This document shows positions 1 through 13,690 of a DNA stretch of 64,000 nucleotides, piece by piece. Location of the stretch: the NCBI RefSeq assembly GCF_020085105.1, contig NC_058042.1:17964001-18028000 (forward strand). Direction: 5' to 3'. This DNA comes from Siniperca chuatsi. Its lineage: Eukaryota; Chordata; Actinopteri; Centrarchiformes; Sinipercidae. Each line of letters starts with the position of its first letter. The stretch's first letter is position 1. The translations under genes and the position numbers were made by a program. The notes beneath the pieces are model-generated. The model had not been told where the DNA came from. It searched no databases and was given only the letters and a program-made list of their open reading frames with translations.

Positions 1-977
1 GAAATGCAAATACTCTAATACTCAGTGCTCTACCATTTTACTATCTGTCATGGGCGTGGGCTGATAAAGAAATTGACATTGGGCTTAAGTCACACAAATG
101 CCTATGGTTACAAAGCAGTTCCCTTTTACAGAAAATAAAGTACTTGTGTACTGTGAAAAGAAATGCAAATAAATATGGTACTGCTTGAGGTTAACGTAGA
201 TTAACGGTTAATGTAGACCAACTAACTCGTGATTCCTATAACTGAGTAGTTAATTGATGCACATTAGAGTTAAAGTTTAAAGCATAGTAACAACCCATTC
301 TTATTTTACTAGTTGATTTAAACTACATAAATATGAGGATCTAAAACATTATTTTTGCTAACGGCTATTGTTAGCACATTTGTAAAACTAGATTTTATGT
401 TTGCTCTGTCTCCGACAAATGTTTGGTAACTGAATACAACACATTATTCTTGTAGTAAACAGTTGGGTTACGCTCACTTTAAATACTGGCTCATTACTCC
501 TTGTGTCCTCCATAAAGCTCATATTTCATTTCTAAATTAAGAAAAAAATGTAAGAGATTTGGTGTGTGGCTTAAGTTGAAGCTCTGCAACTTCTTGAAAA
601 TTGATCTACTAAAAATCCAGGGTGAAGTGACCAAAAAGATAGCTCCATGTCAACCTTTTTGACATTAAACTTGTTAAGATGTATTTGACTATATAAATTC
701 AAAGCTAATATCACAGATCACTTAAGAAGTTTCCTCTTCATGGCTTGTAGTTAGGAAACATCTGAGAATAAGGACAAATGATAGTTTGTCATATCACAGA
801 AGAATAGCTTCTGTGACCTTCACATATATGCAGCACAAGACACAGCAAGATATCAAGGCATCACAGCTGGGAGGTGGCAGATAAAGTGAAACCTGTGTTG
901 AAACTATGCTATACTATATAGTTATCATTTAAACAGAAGTACTTGGAAGAAGGACGTTTCACTGCGTTTATTCTTAC
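1..977 (-). other. RNF111 intron 4 (partial)
   Basis: AT-rich DNA downstream of the exon 4 donor. I see no exon, recognisable repeat or RNA gene in it. The next RNF111 exon must lie beyond base 1. Confidence 0.6.
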
Positions 978-1132
978 CATCTTCATCGACAGTGAGGTCC
1001 ACCACCTCCCCAGCATTCTGACGCAGTGGTTGGATGACGGTGGAGAGTCTGTGACGTCCCCGTGGCTCCTGGAGACGATTCTGGGAGCAACTACTAGCCC
1101 AAATCCTGCCAAGACCCCCCACTGAGCGTGAC
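978..1132 (-). CDS. rnf111: RNF111 exon 4, with SUMO-interacting motif 3
   Basis: The exon is 155 bp, with acceptor CAG at 1135-1133 and donor GTAAGA at 977-972. It encodes residues about 336-387. The diagnostic block is [20 protein letters not shown], nearly identical to human Arkadia, where VVDLT is the third SUMO-interacting motif. The first half ([17 protein letters not shown]) is poorly conserved. It ends in phase 1, so at least one more coding exon lies left of the window. Confidence 0.9.
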
Positions 1133-4100
1133 CTGTTGACACACACAGACATAAAAGAAACTATTACAGTAACAGTGTAACTGCAGTACAGGACCGCCTG
1201 TCTCAAGAATATTCTAACAGCTCAGTGGAGCATTTGCTTCGCCAGAGCCAGACTCTAAAGGTCATTTCCAGGAGAGCGGCTGCTTTGACAAAAGGCTGCT
1301 GGTGCAAAGATAGGGCGAGGAAGCAACAGTGGACAATTCTGACAAAAGCATTTAAAAGCATTTTTTACTGCAGTCTCTAAAACAGTTTTTAAATTTGTCA
1401 GTCAATTAAAAAAAAATCTAAATTTAAAAAAAATAGCCAAACAGTGTTTGTGGACTGTTGTCCTCACTGATTTTTCTGTTTAGTATTAAAAAAATCAGTC
1501 TGACTTAGTGACTTGCTGGAAAGCATGGTAGGACAACGTAGACCACAATGGCACACAAGTTGACTCAAAAACATTAGTACATACACACAATCCCATTTAA
1601 ATGTCCTTGCACATCTCAGAAATATAGCTGCAAAGAGTGAAATACAATAAAATCAATAAATGTGTAGATTGGCACATGCCTAATTTCAGCTATGTTTAAA
1701 AGGAATTAAGCCACATGTGTGAAAGCTCTGTCAGAAAGTACAGACAGCTTGCTCTCTCAGGACTACCATCATGGAGCTCTGCATCCACGACCACCCAACC
1801 ACTCTCATCATTCTTTCCACCCACATTCCTTTTTCCTATATCTCGCTCTAATGCTCTGTACCTCACTTGCCCTGCCTTCGGCCCTTCCTCTTTTCTTCTT
1901 TTTAATTTTCTCTCTCAAAGGCTCCTGTCGCTCTACCCCTTGCTCTCTGAGACTGGAGTGAGAGGCCAGGGAATAGCCGCATTTCCCCACACAGTGCCAT
2001 AAAGTCAGGTGATCAGAGGGAGGAGGGATAAGCCCAAGGGACAAGAGACTAGAGACTGTATGTGAGTACTGTAAAGCTGGATACCATGGAGCTTTGTGGC
2101 TGGGGGACTTCAATGTTGTTCCCTGAGAGCGTGCACAGGAGCAGAGGGAGTGCTAAAAGCGCTGCCCTGTTAACCACAACTTCTTTGAAACGTTTGGTGT
2201 CTCAAACTAAATTATAGACTAGCTCAGCGATTCTTATTGATTAAATCATAAAATTATCACAGAAATTATCAAGTGATTCAATAAATCCTTATTGGAGTGA
2301 TTTTACTTCGTGTTTGCATGGGTTTCCCGCAGACCACAGAGAAGATAGGTCAGGTAAATTGGAAACTTTAAACTGGAAACAAGTGGGTACAAGAAATAGA
2401 TGGATGGCACTTAATAAAATTTACAATAAAATAAATAATAGACTAAATGAATTGTATTAATACAATCAATAAAAGTTGATAGCAAAGCTCACACAAATGT
2501 TTGTGTTATTTATTATTTTGTATTTCAAAAGGAGTTCAAAGACTCCAAGATTGGACTCTGTAAAAAAGTGTAAATAAATAAACAATAGTATGTAATGTTA
2601 TGAACTTGTTACATTATTTATCCTTTTTTTAATTATGTAGAACGCTAAATGCTGAAAGAGTTTGGCTTTGATCACATTCCTCAGATGTGTTTTAATGCAG
2701 GAAATGTCTTTCTCATTGCTGTTTGTGATAAGGGGGATTCCCATTAGCTCATACTGTCTGCATCCAATTCAATTTCCTGTGAGACATGCTGCACAATGCG
2801 AATGGAATAAAAGAGGAAGCTTATTAACTTTCATATTTCACAAATCGCTAAATATACATGCACACACTTGTGACTACCCACAAAAACACACCGCAATGAA
2901 GGCGGTAAGCAGAGGGGGGCGCATGGTGGTTGTGTTGAGGTCTAATTGGCCAGGCTCCTCAGCTCTCGGTTGATCCTAGGGAGCAGGACTGGTCACTAGG
3001 GAGGGGTTCCTAATTAAGTAGACCTGGGATTATTTTGTAAATATCTGTTTACCACCATGACCCCCTGAGGGTGGGGGGGGTAGCCAAGAGGAAAACACTA
3101 CATTGTAAACATGAACACTATGGGAATGGGTGTCTTGACAAAGCTGAGGTTGTGCCAAGCCAACGTGATGTGAGCCGCATGCCCCAGGGATCAGAGGAGC
3201 GCTGAGGACTGAGGGCTGAGCACTGCGGTAATATAGAGTAAACTACTGGTTTGGGAGTTAAAGGAATGAGATCATACAAGGCAGGAATAGCACTGTGTAA
3301 GAGTGGTAAACAATTTGAGGCATCAAGCTCTGCACTGACAAAAGTATCGAATTTGTCTTCACAATGAAGGATACGATGATGTCGCTTTCTAACTCTAAGC
3401 ACTGAGTAGAGAACTGGCTGATATAATGAGTACTGAAACTGATGCTTATCCCTTTATAAAATAGAAAGAAAATGTATCATTATTATTACAGAACGGCATG
3501 CAAACCCTGTATGTTGGTACAGTACATTTTGCTTGGGACCATCCTTATTAATGTAAAAGCACAAGAAATACACATTCAAAATACAATATTGAAACTGTCT
3601 CACAAATGTACTTCTATTTAGCGACATATGAATAAATGACAAGCCCATAAATGGCTGAACCTTTTATAAAATGCAAAAGAAAAATTTGGAAAAGTTATAT
3701 TCAAAATATATAATGTATAAATAAAAGCAGAGGTTATAAAATAATAAAGAACCAAAGAAAATGTGCGTGTAATCTAGTACAATGTTTTGTTTAAGGCTAC
3801 CAACGCTTAGGCTGATGGGATATGTTTGTGGATCAGTCATGTAAAGCATGTGACTTTAATACCTGTTTGTTTTTAGCCATCTCAAACACAGGAACAGCAT
3901 TACTATTTTCTCAATGATGCTGTGTTTGAACTTTGAACCCTCACTCAAATGACTGGCTTACGCTCAAGGTCCTCCGAACACGGACTGAATTTGGAAAGTC
4001 AGCCTTTTATTTTAGTGCCCCAAATACTTGGAATGATTTTCAACACACGCTAAAAATCAATCGTCCAAACTTTGGACAATTTAAAACCATGGTAACAAAT

Positions 4101-7100
4101 CTCTCTGCCTCAGTGTCTAACTATTTTAATAGATGTTTCTTCATTCTCATCTGAGTTTGTCCTATATTTGTAACTTGTATGTAACTCGACATCATTGCAA
4201 ATGAGGGGAACTTCAATGGTTCTTCAAGTTTAAATAAAGGTTTGTCATCAAATTTTATACATGGATGACAGAATGTGTTGTAATCACAAAAATTCTAATG
4301 ACATTCCAAAAGTTTTGTGACCCTACTACTATGCATGTCCTGGGCTGATATGCAGATTCAGGGCAGGGACTGATCAAGGCCTTTTTTTTTTTAATTGATC
4401 CATATCAGCTACATAATCCTTGTTTATTGTAACTCACTGCGTGCGCTCTGGGTAAACCTGCAGCCAAACATGCCCCACAGTGCACTGTTAAAACACTGGA
4501 ATGTTCTCCTAATGCACTGCTTCACAAGTGAGCAAACTGTGGAGCAGCACGGGCAAATAAATAACAGCCAGCAGTTCAAATTAAAGATATCCATACTGAC
4601 AGCATGTCACTGAGCAATGTGAGAAGAGCAGGTTTGGGTTAATGGTTCCTTTGCCCTAATTTCAGTAACATTTTGTACCATGTCTCTAAAATGCTGCTGT
4701 TGGTTGAAAAAACACTCCTCTGTCCATAGACATGAGAGAAAATACTACTACAACACAATAATGAACACCAAAGGAAAGGGGAGAATTTTCTTTATTAATG
4801 TAGGCTTACTTGAAGCTACGTTAGCACTGTGCAGCTGAATTATATAGGACAATGTACACTCAGTTGCCAGTTGAGAGGTCAGAGGTGTTTCTGTTATTCC
4901 GCCTGCCCTTGATATAAATGGGGTGGACAAAATAAAAAACACCTGTCAGTTTATTGCAGGACCTTTGTATTAAACTGCATTCGTTTTAGCTACATGTACC
5001 TAATAAACAGGCAACTGTGAAAATATAATATACAGCTACACACAAACACAAATTGGACCACTGGCTGTATAAACAAAGCTTTCATTGCTCATTCTGTTGG
5101 CCTTTGCTTCCCAGCCCTCCTGCTCCCCTGCTGCCCATCCCCCCTTTAGCGAAGCTCATCCCTACATTCTCTAGCGAGCCAAGACATCTTTGAAAGTCAG
5201 GAAAACAGAAAAGGCAGATTAGACAAGCCATAGCATTCCAAGCTTGGTGCAATCACTTCTGGGAACTATTTTCAGATACATTAATATAAAGTAGGGAAGA
5301 AGGAAATACAAAAAAGGGATACAGATAGATGTTAACAGAGGCAGAGGTTTGTGAATTGAGCTGCATAATCGCCTACATGAGGAATTAGGGGCACATTGAG
5401 ACAGGAAGTCATATTATGAGAATGGGGAAATAAAATTCTCAGTGGGGTGAGGAAAATGGGAGTGGGCTGCAGAGAATGACAGTGGGAGCTAGGCTATCTT
5501 TTGTAAATGTATTGCTTTCACACTGTAAATATTTAGCAGTTCTAAGAGAAACAGAGTGCTATGTTCCAATTATTAGATTGTCCACTCATTAATCCTCTGC
5601 ATATTTCTTAAAGTCTTATCAACTACCCTATTTAACCAAGTCCTTTAAAAAGTTTGGGGGAGGTGGTATATACGAGGATATGGTAGCCACATCACAAAAT
5701 CTAAAAGATTAGTTCACAACCATTCACACAAAGTGGTAGGAGTCACTCACAGGTGGTGATTAATAGCAATGTTTACTGAAAAGGATTATCTCATGCTTGT
5801 TTCAAGCCTCGACAAATTAATTTTCATACATTACAGAAATGAATTAAAACCAATGTTGGAATATGTGAAAAACACATTAAAAACACTATGATATGTCTTG
5901 GAAAATGATTAGCAGAAATTCAAAGTATACCTGATTTCCAGGAAATAGGCTAGAGCATGGCAAAAACACTTCTGTGGTTATTTTATCTGAAAATAATTAA
6001 TATCAAATGTGTTTCACTTCCTGTGGCACTTGTTCTTCACTGTCACTGTTAATAATTAATTAATAATGGCATATAACAAAATGACCCTTCAACCTACTCG
6101 TAGTGATGTTTTTTTGCCCCTACCACTACACACCAGCCCCACAACACTGGCTAAGTATGAAACTTTATTCACAGAAGCAGTTAGCTTTATGTGTGCTGCT
6201 TCTAGAAAGAAAGAAATACCAGAGGCACTGAGCAGGTCCTTCAGAGTGATGTGGTTTCGCTGCGATAAACAACTAGGCATGCAGCCTGCTTTCTCTGGGC
6301 AATGTGAGCTATGGAATCCATGAGCAAAGCAAATCCACTGGAGTGCTACACTGCACCCCATCCACCCTGTGCTCTTTCTAAGAACCATACGTATCTTTTA
6401 ACACTAGCAATCAGCAAACTGCATTTACTCCTTTTTCTACTTCTGTCATAATGGCTACTCCTAAATGCACACACTAACACATAATGTGGTTAAGGTCTTA
6501 ATCGAGTTAGAGTAATTTACGTGACCATTTAATTTACAATTGAGCGTCCATGTGGCTATTAATAAACAAGAATATTCATAGTGCCAGAACCTTCAATCCA
6601 CCAATGGTGTCATAGTCTGACAAAAAAGGTCTGAGCGCAAAACATATTAAAAACTGATGGCAACAGCTCTTATCTTTAATAGTAAGCTACTTCAAGAAAA
6701 CCAACAGTGAAAAGGGTATAAGACATCACAAACACCAGTCACTTTAATGCTAGAATAAGCTAGGTGCCTCAACTTAATTTTTCATAATCGTGGAATGAAC
6801 TTAATTATATTTTAAGCAAGTCATGGTGTTTATAAAGTTATACTCCAACTAAACAGTATAGTTTTGGTATCAAAGATTCACACACTGTAGGCTTAAAAGG
6901 CAGTTTCCTCCTATATATAGAACAGTTTCTATGGTCATCTTGAATTAATTTAAGTAAAAATATATTCCGATTAAGACAGGTTTCATAGTGAAAAATACAT
7001 CATGAAATGTCCATATAAACTTTTCGACCTCTCTTGCAGCATCATCCATTTCTCCACTGTCCGTCCGAATGCAGTTTGTTCCAAACTCATTGGTTTGCCA

Positions 7101-8396
7101 GAATATTGCTACATACACTGCTTCCTTTTGTTGCTTGTTCATGAGTGCAATCACAAGTGTGACAGGCTCACGAACAAGCTACACCCATACCATTGACTAA
7201 CATGCAAGTTCACATATGGCTCCCCACCAAAAGAAGACATTAGTAGGAAAACATTTACTTACTAGCAAAAAGACAAAAGACTACCCTAGCAAACAACACA
7301 TAAATAGCATAATCAGTATGGCTTAACAGTATAGGGAAAGTGGGTTCTTCATGCTCTAAAGAAAGGGGAACAACACCACATGACCAATCATGGAAAAGAT
7401 ACTGAAAAGAAGCTTGTTCTCAGCCCCAGGCTCCAACAAATCTGATTACTCACAAGAGAAAATTGCTCTGGAAAATATATAGGACCATTACAAAAGCGGG
7501 TTGCACTTTGCTCAGCCCTTTTCTGTTAAAAAAAGGTCAGTTTAGGTTCTCATTTGCTAATACTTGTGGTGTACCTCAGGGTTCAATATTAGGTCCTAAA
7601 TGTTTTGTCTGTCCCCATAAGAAGAAAACTATTATCTTTACTGTTATTATGCAAATACTACACAACTGAATTAATCTTTGAGATCAAATGATCAAATGTT
7701 TTGCAAAAGATGTTATTTTTGGTTCAGCTGACTCTCTCACATACAGAAAGAACATGGATATTGGTCCCTGAATGTAAAATCCTATGCTCCTATTCTTGGT
7801 GTTTTATAAGATTCACAGCCTGACACAGAGGTTAAAGAAAGTTGTGAAATCGTGCTTTCATTAAATAGTTTTTAGCTCCTGCAGTCCTGGAAAAGGTCAT
7901 CTATGCCTATTGTAACTCTCTTGCGCCTGCACTTGTTGCATTATTAAACAGGATTTTCTCATCATTTTGTGTGTCATTTGTGTCAACCACATTGTCATTA
8001 TGACGCCTTCACATGACTGATGAACAAAACATACATATAAATACAAATGTTAGGTTTTTTTAACAGTATGGATAAAAAGCCTATTCTCTAAGGGCATCCA
8101 CTACACACGGTTGACATTTCCTGTAGCCTATTGGTTAACCAGACAAGGCAGGGAAACTTAAATGGCTGGAGCAAAAAACACAATGAAAATCATATGACTA
8201 TGAAGGGCTATGACTGAAATCCATAGCTCTTGCTATATGTGGCAGTTGAGGGTGGGATAATCAAATCGAACTGGTGGAAATGATTGCACCAACCTACCTC
8301 CAAATAATAACTGGGGTGGGGGTGTTGAGAGGAGACCTACGATCCTCATATCCTCGTGGTGAGGACAAATGATGTTACTGATAGGTTGCGTTGATT

Positions 8397-8460
<64 letters not shown>

Positions 8461-11400
8461 AAAACACTATATTTGAGCCACAGTCCAACATTACCTTAAC
8501 CATTCATCATGCGAAATTGGAGAAATGTTATATTATACAGCTAATGTAAAATTCATAAAAGCACATTATTTAAATGCTTGCTAAAAAAGCTGAGGTGCCT
8601 ACCTGAAACTATCTCCGACTGTGACGATCTCCACCTCACTATCTGTTGAGGTGACGTTGATCTCCTCGCTTGCAGGGACAGCAGGAGCTGGAGCTGGAGT
8701 TGCCTCAATCACCACCACATCCTCATCCAGAGCACCTGAGCACACCAGATGAATTTAGTATAGGTCTGACATACAACATACAATCTGGCAAAGGCAAAGA
8801 AATCATCCAACTTTAATAAAATTAACAGAAAATACACACTTGAAATGAAAACTTGTAGCCTGTATTTGTATATGATTTTGACTACTCTTCAGTGGATTTT
8901 GACACTTCAATCGATTAATCAGGAATTATTCACATTGGGTGAATAGATTAAATACAAATAAACCAATATGCTTTTTTGTGGTTTTTAAGTACAAACAAAC
9001 AACAAATAAACATATTTAAGTTTGTGCATGCCTTCATATGAATCTCACACAAAATAGACATATACTTCACACTTTTCCTGCTTTTACTTTCAAAAAGCCT
9101 GTGCTCCCTTTTTTTTTCTCAATGGCTTAGTCTAAAACCAAGCAAGCGCTAACAGCATATCATCGGGCTAACAGTTTAACAGGAGAAATGTAGGTCATCA
9201 GTGCTCAACTCTGTTTGCACTGGGATTGGCTTTTTTCCTTCACCGTTCCCAAATCTGCCCCGTGATTAGTTCCCTATGCAACAGATCTCACTCCATCTCT
9301 GTTTGGACTAAATACCCTGATAGCCCCCTCAGGTGTGTTCAGTCGATGGTTGCGATGAGAGATCAAAAAGAAGAGAGTAGTTATTTTCTCAATGACAATC
9401 ATTACAAAACTATTTAATATATTTTAGATGGAAATTATCACATTATCATGTCTATAATACAAGTACACTTTTTAAAAAGCTTAAATAGGGACAGAAATGT
9501 AGACCCTAAGAGCTGTAACATTCACAGACTCAAGCATCAAAATGCATATTTATATTACCAACTGTTTTTCCACATGGTTTGCAGATGAGTTTTTTAAACG
9601 TTGATTCCAATTTTATGATTTACACAGCAATATGCCATAATTACAACTACATCTATTAATTCAAACAATCTTCATATTTTAAAATGAGATACAATATGTT
9701 ACTGACCACATGCACTCAATGAAGATCCCTGTCAATACTTCATCTCTTGGTGTCCTGCATGTGTATTAATGCCACCCATGTCACACACACAAGGAGTCTA
9801 GTTCATCACAGGCACTGCTCAAACAAGTTAAAGTTATGGCAAACCAATTTGAAACAATGCATTATTCTTCTCAGCCTTCTTAATGAAGCCGCTGACAGGA
9901 ACATGGGATGGCAATGGGGCCAATGCCTCCCAGAATAGATTCTGTGTTGTGTTTTTATAACTGAACACACAGCTTAATCTACGGGTTTATGTTAGGGTTT
10001 AAGCCCAGGCATGAATCTATCATTTTAGTGCCCATCAGTGATGAAGATAATATACAGCAGGTTTATTTGTGCTTACAGTCTCATGCCTGTTTCTAATTAT
10101 TGCCATAATTTCTCAGTGTAAGTGAGAGTTGCTGACTCATGCATCTGGTCTATGAGCCAAAGTTACAAATTCTTTCCCACATTCTTAAGCCATCCATGTA
10201 AATCTTAAGCCAACCTTTTATGGCAGATAGCACATGTCATCTATATCGTTTTCACCCTCAGAGTGGTGAGGACATGGAGCAGTACCATTAGTCTGACAGT
10301 AAATGTTACTGAAATATATGTATATAGTAGGTTGAAAACAATATAGATGACATGTGCTATCTGCCAACCTTTAATGGACATAAGGACAGGACACTTTGAT
10401 CTGTCTGTTCAGAAGAAAAACTTTTACTGAATTCAATCGACAGCTGAAAATCCAATGCACTGGAGCCTATGAAAGCAGGCTAACAGGTTTTAAAATAACA
10501 GATACAAAAAAAAATCTAAGGTAACTGCTGCATTACTCATGTGAGTGATTAATAAAGTAACATTTTATGCTGCAGTAGTGTAGACAGTGTTTCTGTGCAC
10601 ATCATTAAGTGACTTGCCATGCTAGTGAAGTCCATAACTCCCCAGTGTGATTTCTATGCCAATTGTCTCCTGAGAACTGCTGCTTAGCACCATCTGTACG
10701 TCTAGCTGCCTGGCACTCTGGTGAAGCCTTCATGTGGTTACACAAACAACAACACCTTACTTACAACTTGTACAGAACTGTAACCAATGTGTGCAGTGTT
10801 TGGTTAGGTAAACAATACCTACTACGATTCCTAACATGACTATGTAACAAACACTGGAACAAAAATGTCAAAAGGCCCATTTGACAACTTTCTGAAGTCC
10901 AACCAAGGTAGCCACTTGATCGATTGGTAGTAAGAGGACAGTTGAAATTTGTAGAATTTTATTTGATCTAAAACAACAATCCAGGTGTGACCTGCATTCA
11001 AAGTCAATGTGGCTAAGATATTGTTTATTCCCATTTAACATGTTGACCTCAGGTTAAAGGCAGGATCAAATGGTTTCCTGGCTACATCATACACCTGCTC
11101 CAACTCCGGGCATTTTAGAAGGCAGGTTTCATCACTTGCCTCCTTGCTTTCCCCTGCTGTAAACAAATGCCTTGTTTTCCCTCTGAGACCTGCTGTTTCT
11201 ATGCAAAGGCTGCCACTCAACAGTGTCTGAGTTTTCTCCCACCATAGAGGCACAACAACTAACTTTCCATTCTCCCCTAGGGCCACAGTAGCAGAAATAT
11301 TGCTGAGGCTAAATGGCTACATGAGGAAAACAATGAACCAAGGTAGAGGTGGGGCTTTTTTAAATGATATACTGATTCCCGTTGTAAATGCTGGAACATT

Positions 11401-13690
11401 TCAGATCAGAAAATAGAAGGTGTTCTTCATATGCACATTGGGCTGTGCCACTTCACTGAGAATGAGAGCAGAAAGCTAGGGTTTAGATTTAGGAGCTCCA
11501 TAAACCTGTTGTTCCAACAGGTACAGGCGGCTGCAGTTTCCAGGTGTGGGGCCCTGAAAAGCAGAGGGGAGTAGCTATTCCTTTATCAGCTGTGCCCAAG
11601 CCATTACAATATTTATAGACAGTATTTTTATGTATATTGCAACATTTATCATGTTCATGGAAAACTGAAGTCAAAAGCCTTAATGCGGTTCATTAAATTT
11701 AAATTTTGTTGTTTTTTTTCATGGTCTTGGGACACACTACAGCAGCAATAGGCTGCCATGTGAAATAGAAGGCAAAAGCTATTTTTTAACATATTTTCAC
11801 TACGACCAAACACTACACAAAGTGAATCCTCTGTTTACTTCTCTTTCTGTGGTTGAGAGCCAGAAGGAAATCACCTGGTGTGGAATGATAACCTGTAGAT
11901 TCCTGATCCTGCTTCAGTAAACACACAGTAAGTGAGATTGTTTATCATCATCACACTTCTGCTATAGCCAATTAATTCCTGATTGTACAGTGAAGGGAAC
12001 TGGAAGTCTGTGTTTTAAAAGTTAGATAATTTAACAATACATGCAATACATATGGTCATTTAAATAATATTAAAAAAGTACCACACTAACAACCTTTTTT
12101 GTGATTAAAAACATAAGTCATTGCAAGTTGCAAAACACACGTTGACCTCTTCTCCAGCACCAGCCATTTCTGTTTTTCTGTTCTGCAGTGCATATTAATT
12201 CACATTACATCAATGTACTTCAATTAAAATATGCTAATTAATGCTGAATTGGGTTTTCTTCTGCAACGTTAGAGATCCTGGTGCCTGTGAGCTTTAGGGG
12301 ACATAATTTCCATTATACTGTTACAAGTGTGATGGTACCTCTCTTTGCCTATTTTACAAACTGCACAAAACAATCATACAAATAAATATGTCCACATTGT
12401 GGTGTACCATTCTACCTGTTGATATTAAACATATGTTGATCAAATAACAGTTAAAACAGGTTTATATTGTATAAACCCTCTAAACTTTAATTTACTGACT
12501 GGTTATCAATAAAATAGATATATACATTTTAACTACTCCAACATGAACGTTCATAGCCTTAAAAATAAAAATACATAATGCCTGATCTTGACTGCACAGC
12601 CTGGCCTCTGTAGACCACAGTGTTATGGTGATCACACTGTGATGACACAGTATCATGCTAAGGAAGCCTTCCCTGTTGGTTTATAATGCTTTTCACCATA
12701 TGATATAGCCTACATAAGCATAGCTCTAGCTGTAAAACTAAATATGTTAGATACAATAGAGGGATTACAATGCATCAAAAATATACAACAGTAATGGAGC
12801 CGTGGTTTGTAATTACCTGTGGCAACAGTTGTACTGTTGGGCTGGCTGCTGGTGCTGCTGACATCTACATACAGCTCATCTTCAGCTTCGGTAGAAGAGG
12901 GGGAGGACGAGTCACTACTCAGCTCCTCGCTGGAACTACTGGTGCTATGGAGTAGAGCGTACTTCCTACGTGCAATAACTTCACGTTTCTTCCTCCGCAG
13001 TAGTAGTCGCTCCTTTTGCTTCTGAGTCCGCTGACCCCCCCCGGGAGCTGTTTTCACAAAGCGCTTCCTATGCAGAGGCCGTCGGCTGCTCAGACATGGC
13101 CGCTTCAGCAGCACTGGCTCAGCCTCAGACCGCACCCACTTATGAGAGCGATTCCCCCGAGTTCGACCAAGAACAGGCCGCAGGCCAACTCCAGTGGCTC
13201 CTCCTGTTGTCAGGTTAGGAGCCTTGTGTTGGCCCCCTGTTGCTCCAGCTTCCCCCTCATCCTCTGAGCTGAGAGTGTCCGAGTCCCCGAATCGCAGGCT
13301 AGAGGAAGGGGAGGAAGCACAGTCACTAAAAGAGGACTCATGATTATGCTCATCCTCACTGGGGTGCTGTAAAAGTTCTACCCTGGGACGCTGAGGGGCC
13401 AGTGAACTCTCACTGATGTGGCCCTCCTTCAGCGAGCAGTCTGATGGCCCTGCCTGTTGGCCTTTTCTTTTTCTGCGCCCAGGGAGGCTCCGTTCTGAGT
13501 CTCTGTGCGTTCCCGTGTCCCTCATGGGCAGATGCCTGGACTCACACAGGGTTTCAAATTCGCTGCCTGCCTTGCCAATCACCTCCATGTTGTTAGGGAA
13601 GCTCTTGGCTGCCTCCATGGGCTCTGGGTTCACCAGTGGCTCCTTCAGATGCTCCTGTCTGCTGGCCTCAGATGGCACCTCACTCTTCAT
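978..13690 (-). CDS. rnf111: RNF111 / Arkadia, SUMO-targeted E3 ubiquitin ligase (N-terminal part only)
   Basis: Arkadia is a nuclear RING E3 ligase. It binds SUMO chains and ubiquitinates SUMOylated targets, and it amplifies TGF-beta/Nodal signalling by degrading SKI, SnoN and SMAD7. Three coding exons are seen on the minus strand: 13690-12817, 8735-8603 and 1132-978. Phases match and all boundaries are GT-AG. They encode the first 387 or so residues. Conserved Arkadia blocks are visible: [10 protein letters not shown] at the start, [20 protein letters not shown], the basic [16 protein letters not shown] stretch, and all three SUMO-interacting motifs (VVVIE about 298, VEIVTV about 326, VVDLTV about 379). 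The His-rich region and C-terminal RING are missing because the gene runs off the left edge of the window. The ATG at 13690 has a perfect GCCACC context. Identification is from recalled human RNF111; I am confident of the family and less so of exact paralogue status. Confidence 0.93.
3930..4250 (+). mobile_element. LINE 3'-end fragment (RT-element C-terminus plus 3' tail)
   Basis: The plus-strand translation of 3957-4150 reads [13 protein letters not shown], then APNTWNDFQ, then [14 protein letters not shown]. This is the typical C-terminal tail of fish L2/Rex-type non-LTR retrotransposon ORF2 proteins. It is followed by the usual short 3' UTR ending near AATAAAGG at 4234-4241. Upstream reverse transcriptase sequence is absent, as expected for a 5'-truncated copy. 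The family name is inferred. Confidence 0.7.
7463..7960 (+). pseudogene. Degenerate LINE reverse transcriptase fragment
   Basis: The frame at 7463-7669 contains [11 protein letters not shown], the conserved block of non-LTR reverse transcriptases. Further downstream, in shifted frames, are remnants resembling the conserved LGV..., LEKVIHA and YCNSL motifs (about 7795-7925). Several stops and frameshifts show it is dead. It lies in RNF111 intron 3 in antisense orientation to that gene. Confidence 0.75.
8397..8452. repeat. (CA)n-(TA)n compound microsatellite
   Basis: About 20 bp of CA dinucleotides run straight into about 35 bp of TA dinucleotides, about 145 bp on the intron side of the RNF111 exon 3 donor. 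Confidence 0.95.
8603..8735 (-). CDS. rnf111: RNF111 exon 3, with SUMO-interacting motifs 1 and 2
   Basis: The exon is 133 bp, with acceptor CAG at 8738-8736 and donor GTAGGC at 8602-8597. It encodes residues about 292-336, including DEDVVVIEA and [16 protein letters not shown], which match the first two SUMO-interacting motifs of Arkadia. Each motif is a short hydrophobic core next to acidic residues. A Pro-Ala stretch ([10 protein letters not shown]) between them differs from the human spacer. Confidence 0.9.
8736..12816 (-). other. RNF111 intron 2
   Basis: An intron of about 4.1 kb. The only structured element I see is a 146-bp inverted-repeat MITE at 10221-10366. The rest is AT-rich and unassigned. 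Confidence 0.7.
10221..10366. mobile_element. 146-bp MITE with 37-bp terminal inverted repeats
   Basis: Bases 10221-10257 and the reverse complement of 10330-10366 match at 35 of 37 positions; both ends begin TGGCAGATAGCACATGTCAT. The flanks ACCTTTTA (10213-10220) and ACCTTTAA (10367-10374) form an 8-bp direct repeat with one mismatch, consistent with a hAT-type target duplication. There is no coding capacity. The superfamily is inferred from the 8-bp duplication only. Confidence 0.75.

Larger units (their letters stand above)
1133..8602 (-). other. RNF111 intron 3
   Basis: An intron of about 7.5 kb, mostly AT-rich and without coding signal. It contains two LINE remnants (3930-4250 and 7463-7960) and a CA/TA microsatellite at its upstream end (8397-8452). 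I recognise nothing else in it. Confidence 0.7.

Noticed and set aside
12710..12816. Extension of the RNF111 first coding exon
   Set aside because: Reading continues past a clean donor (GTAATT). The next conserved RNF111 residues are in the exon at 8735-8603, so this is intron.
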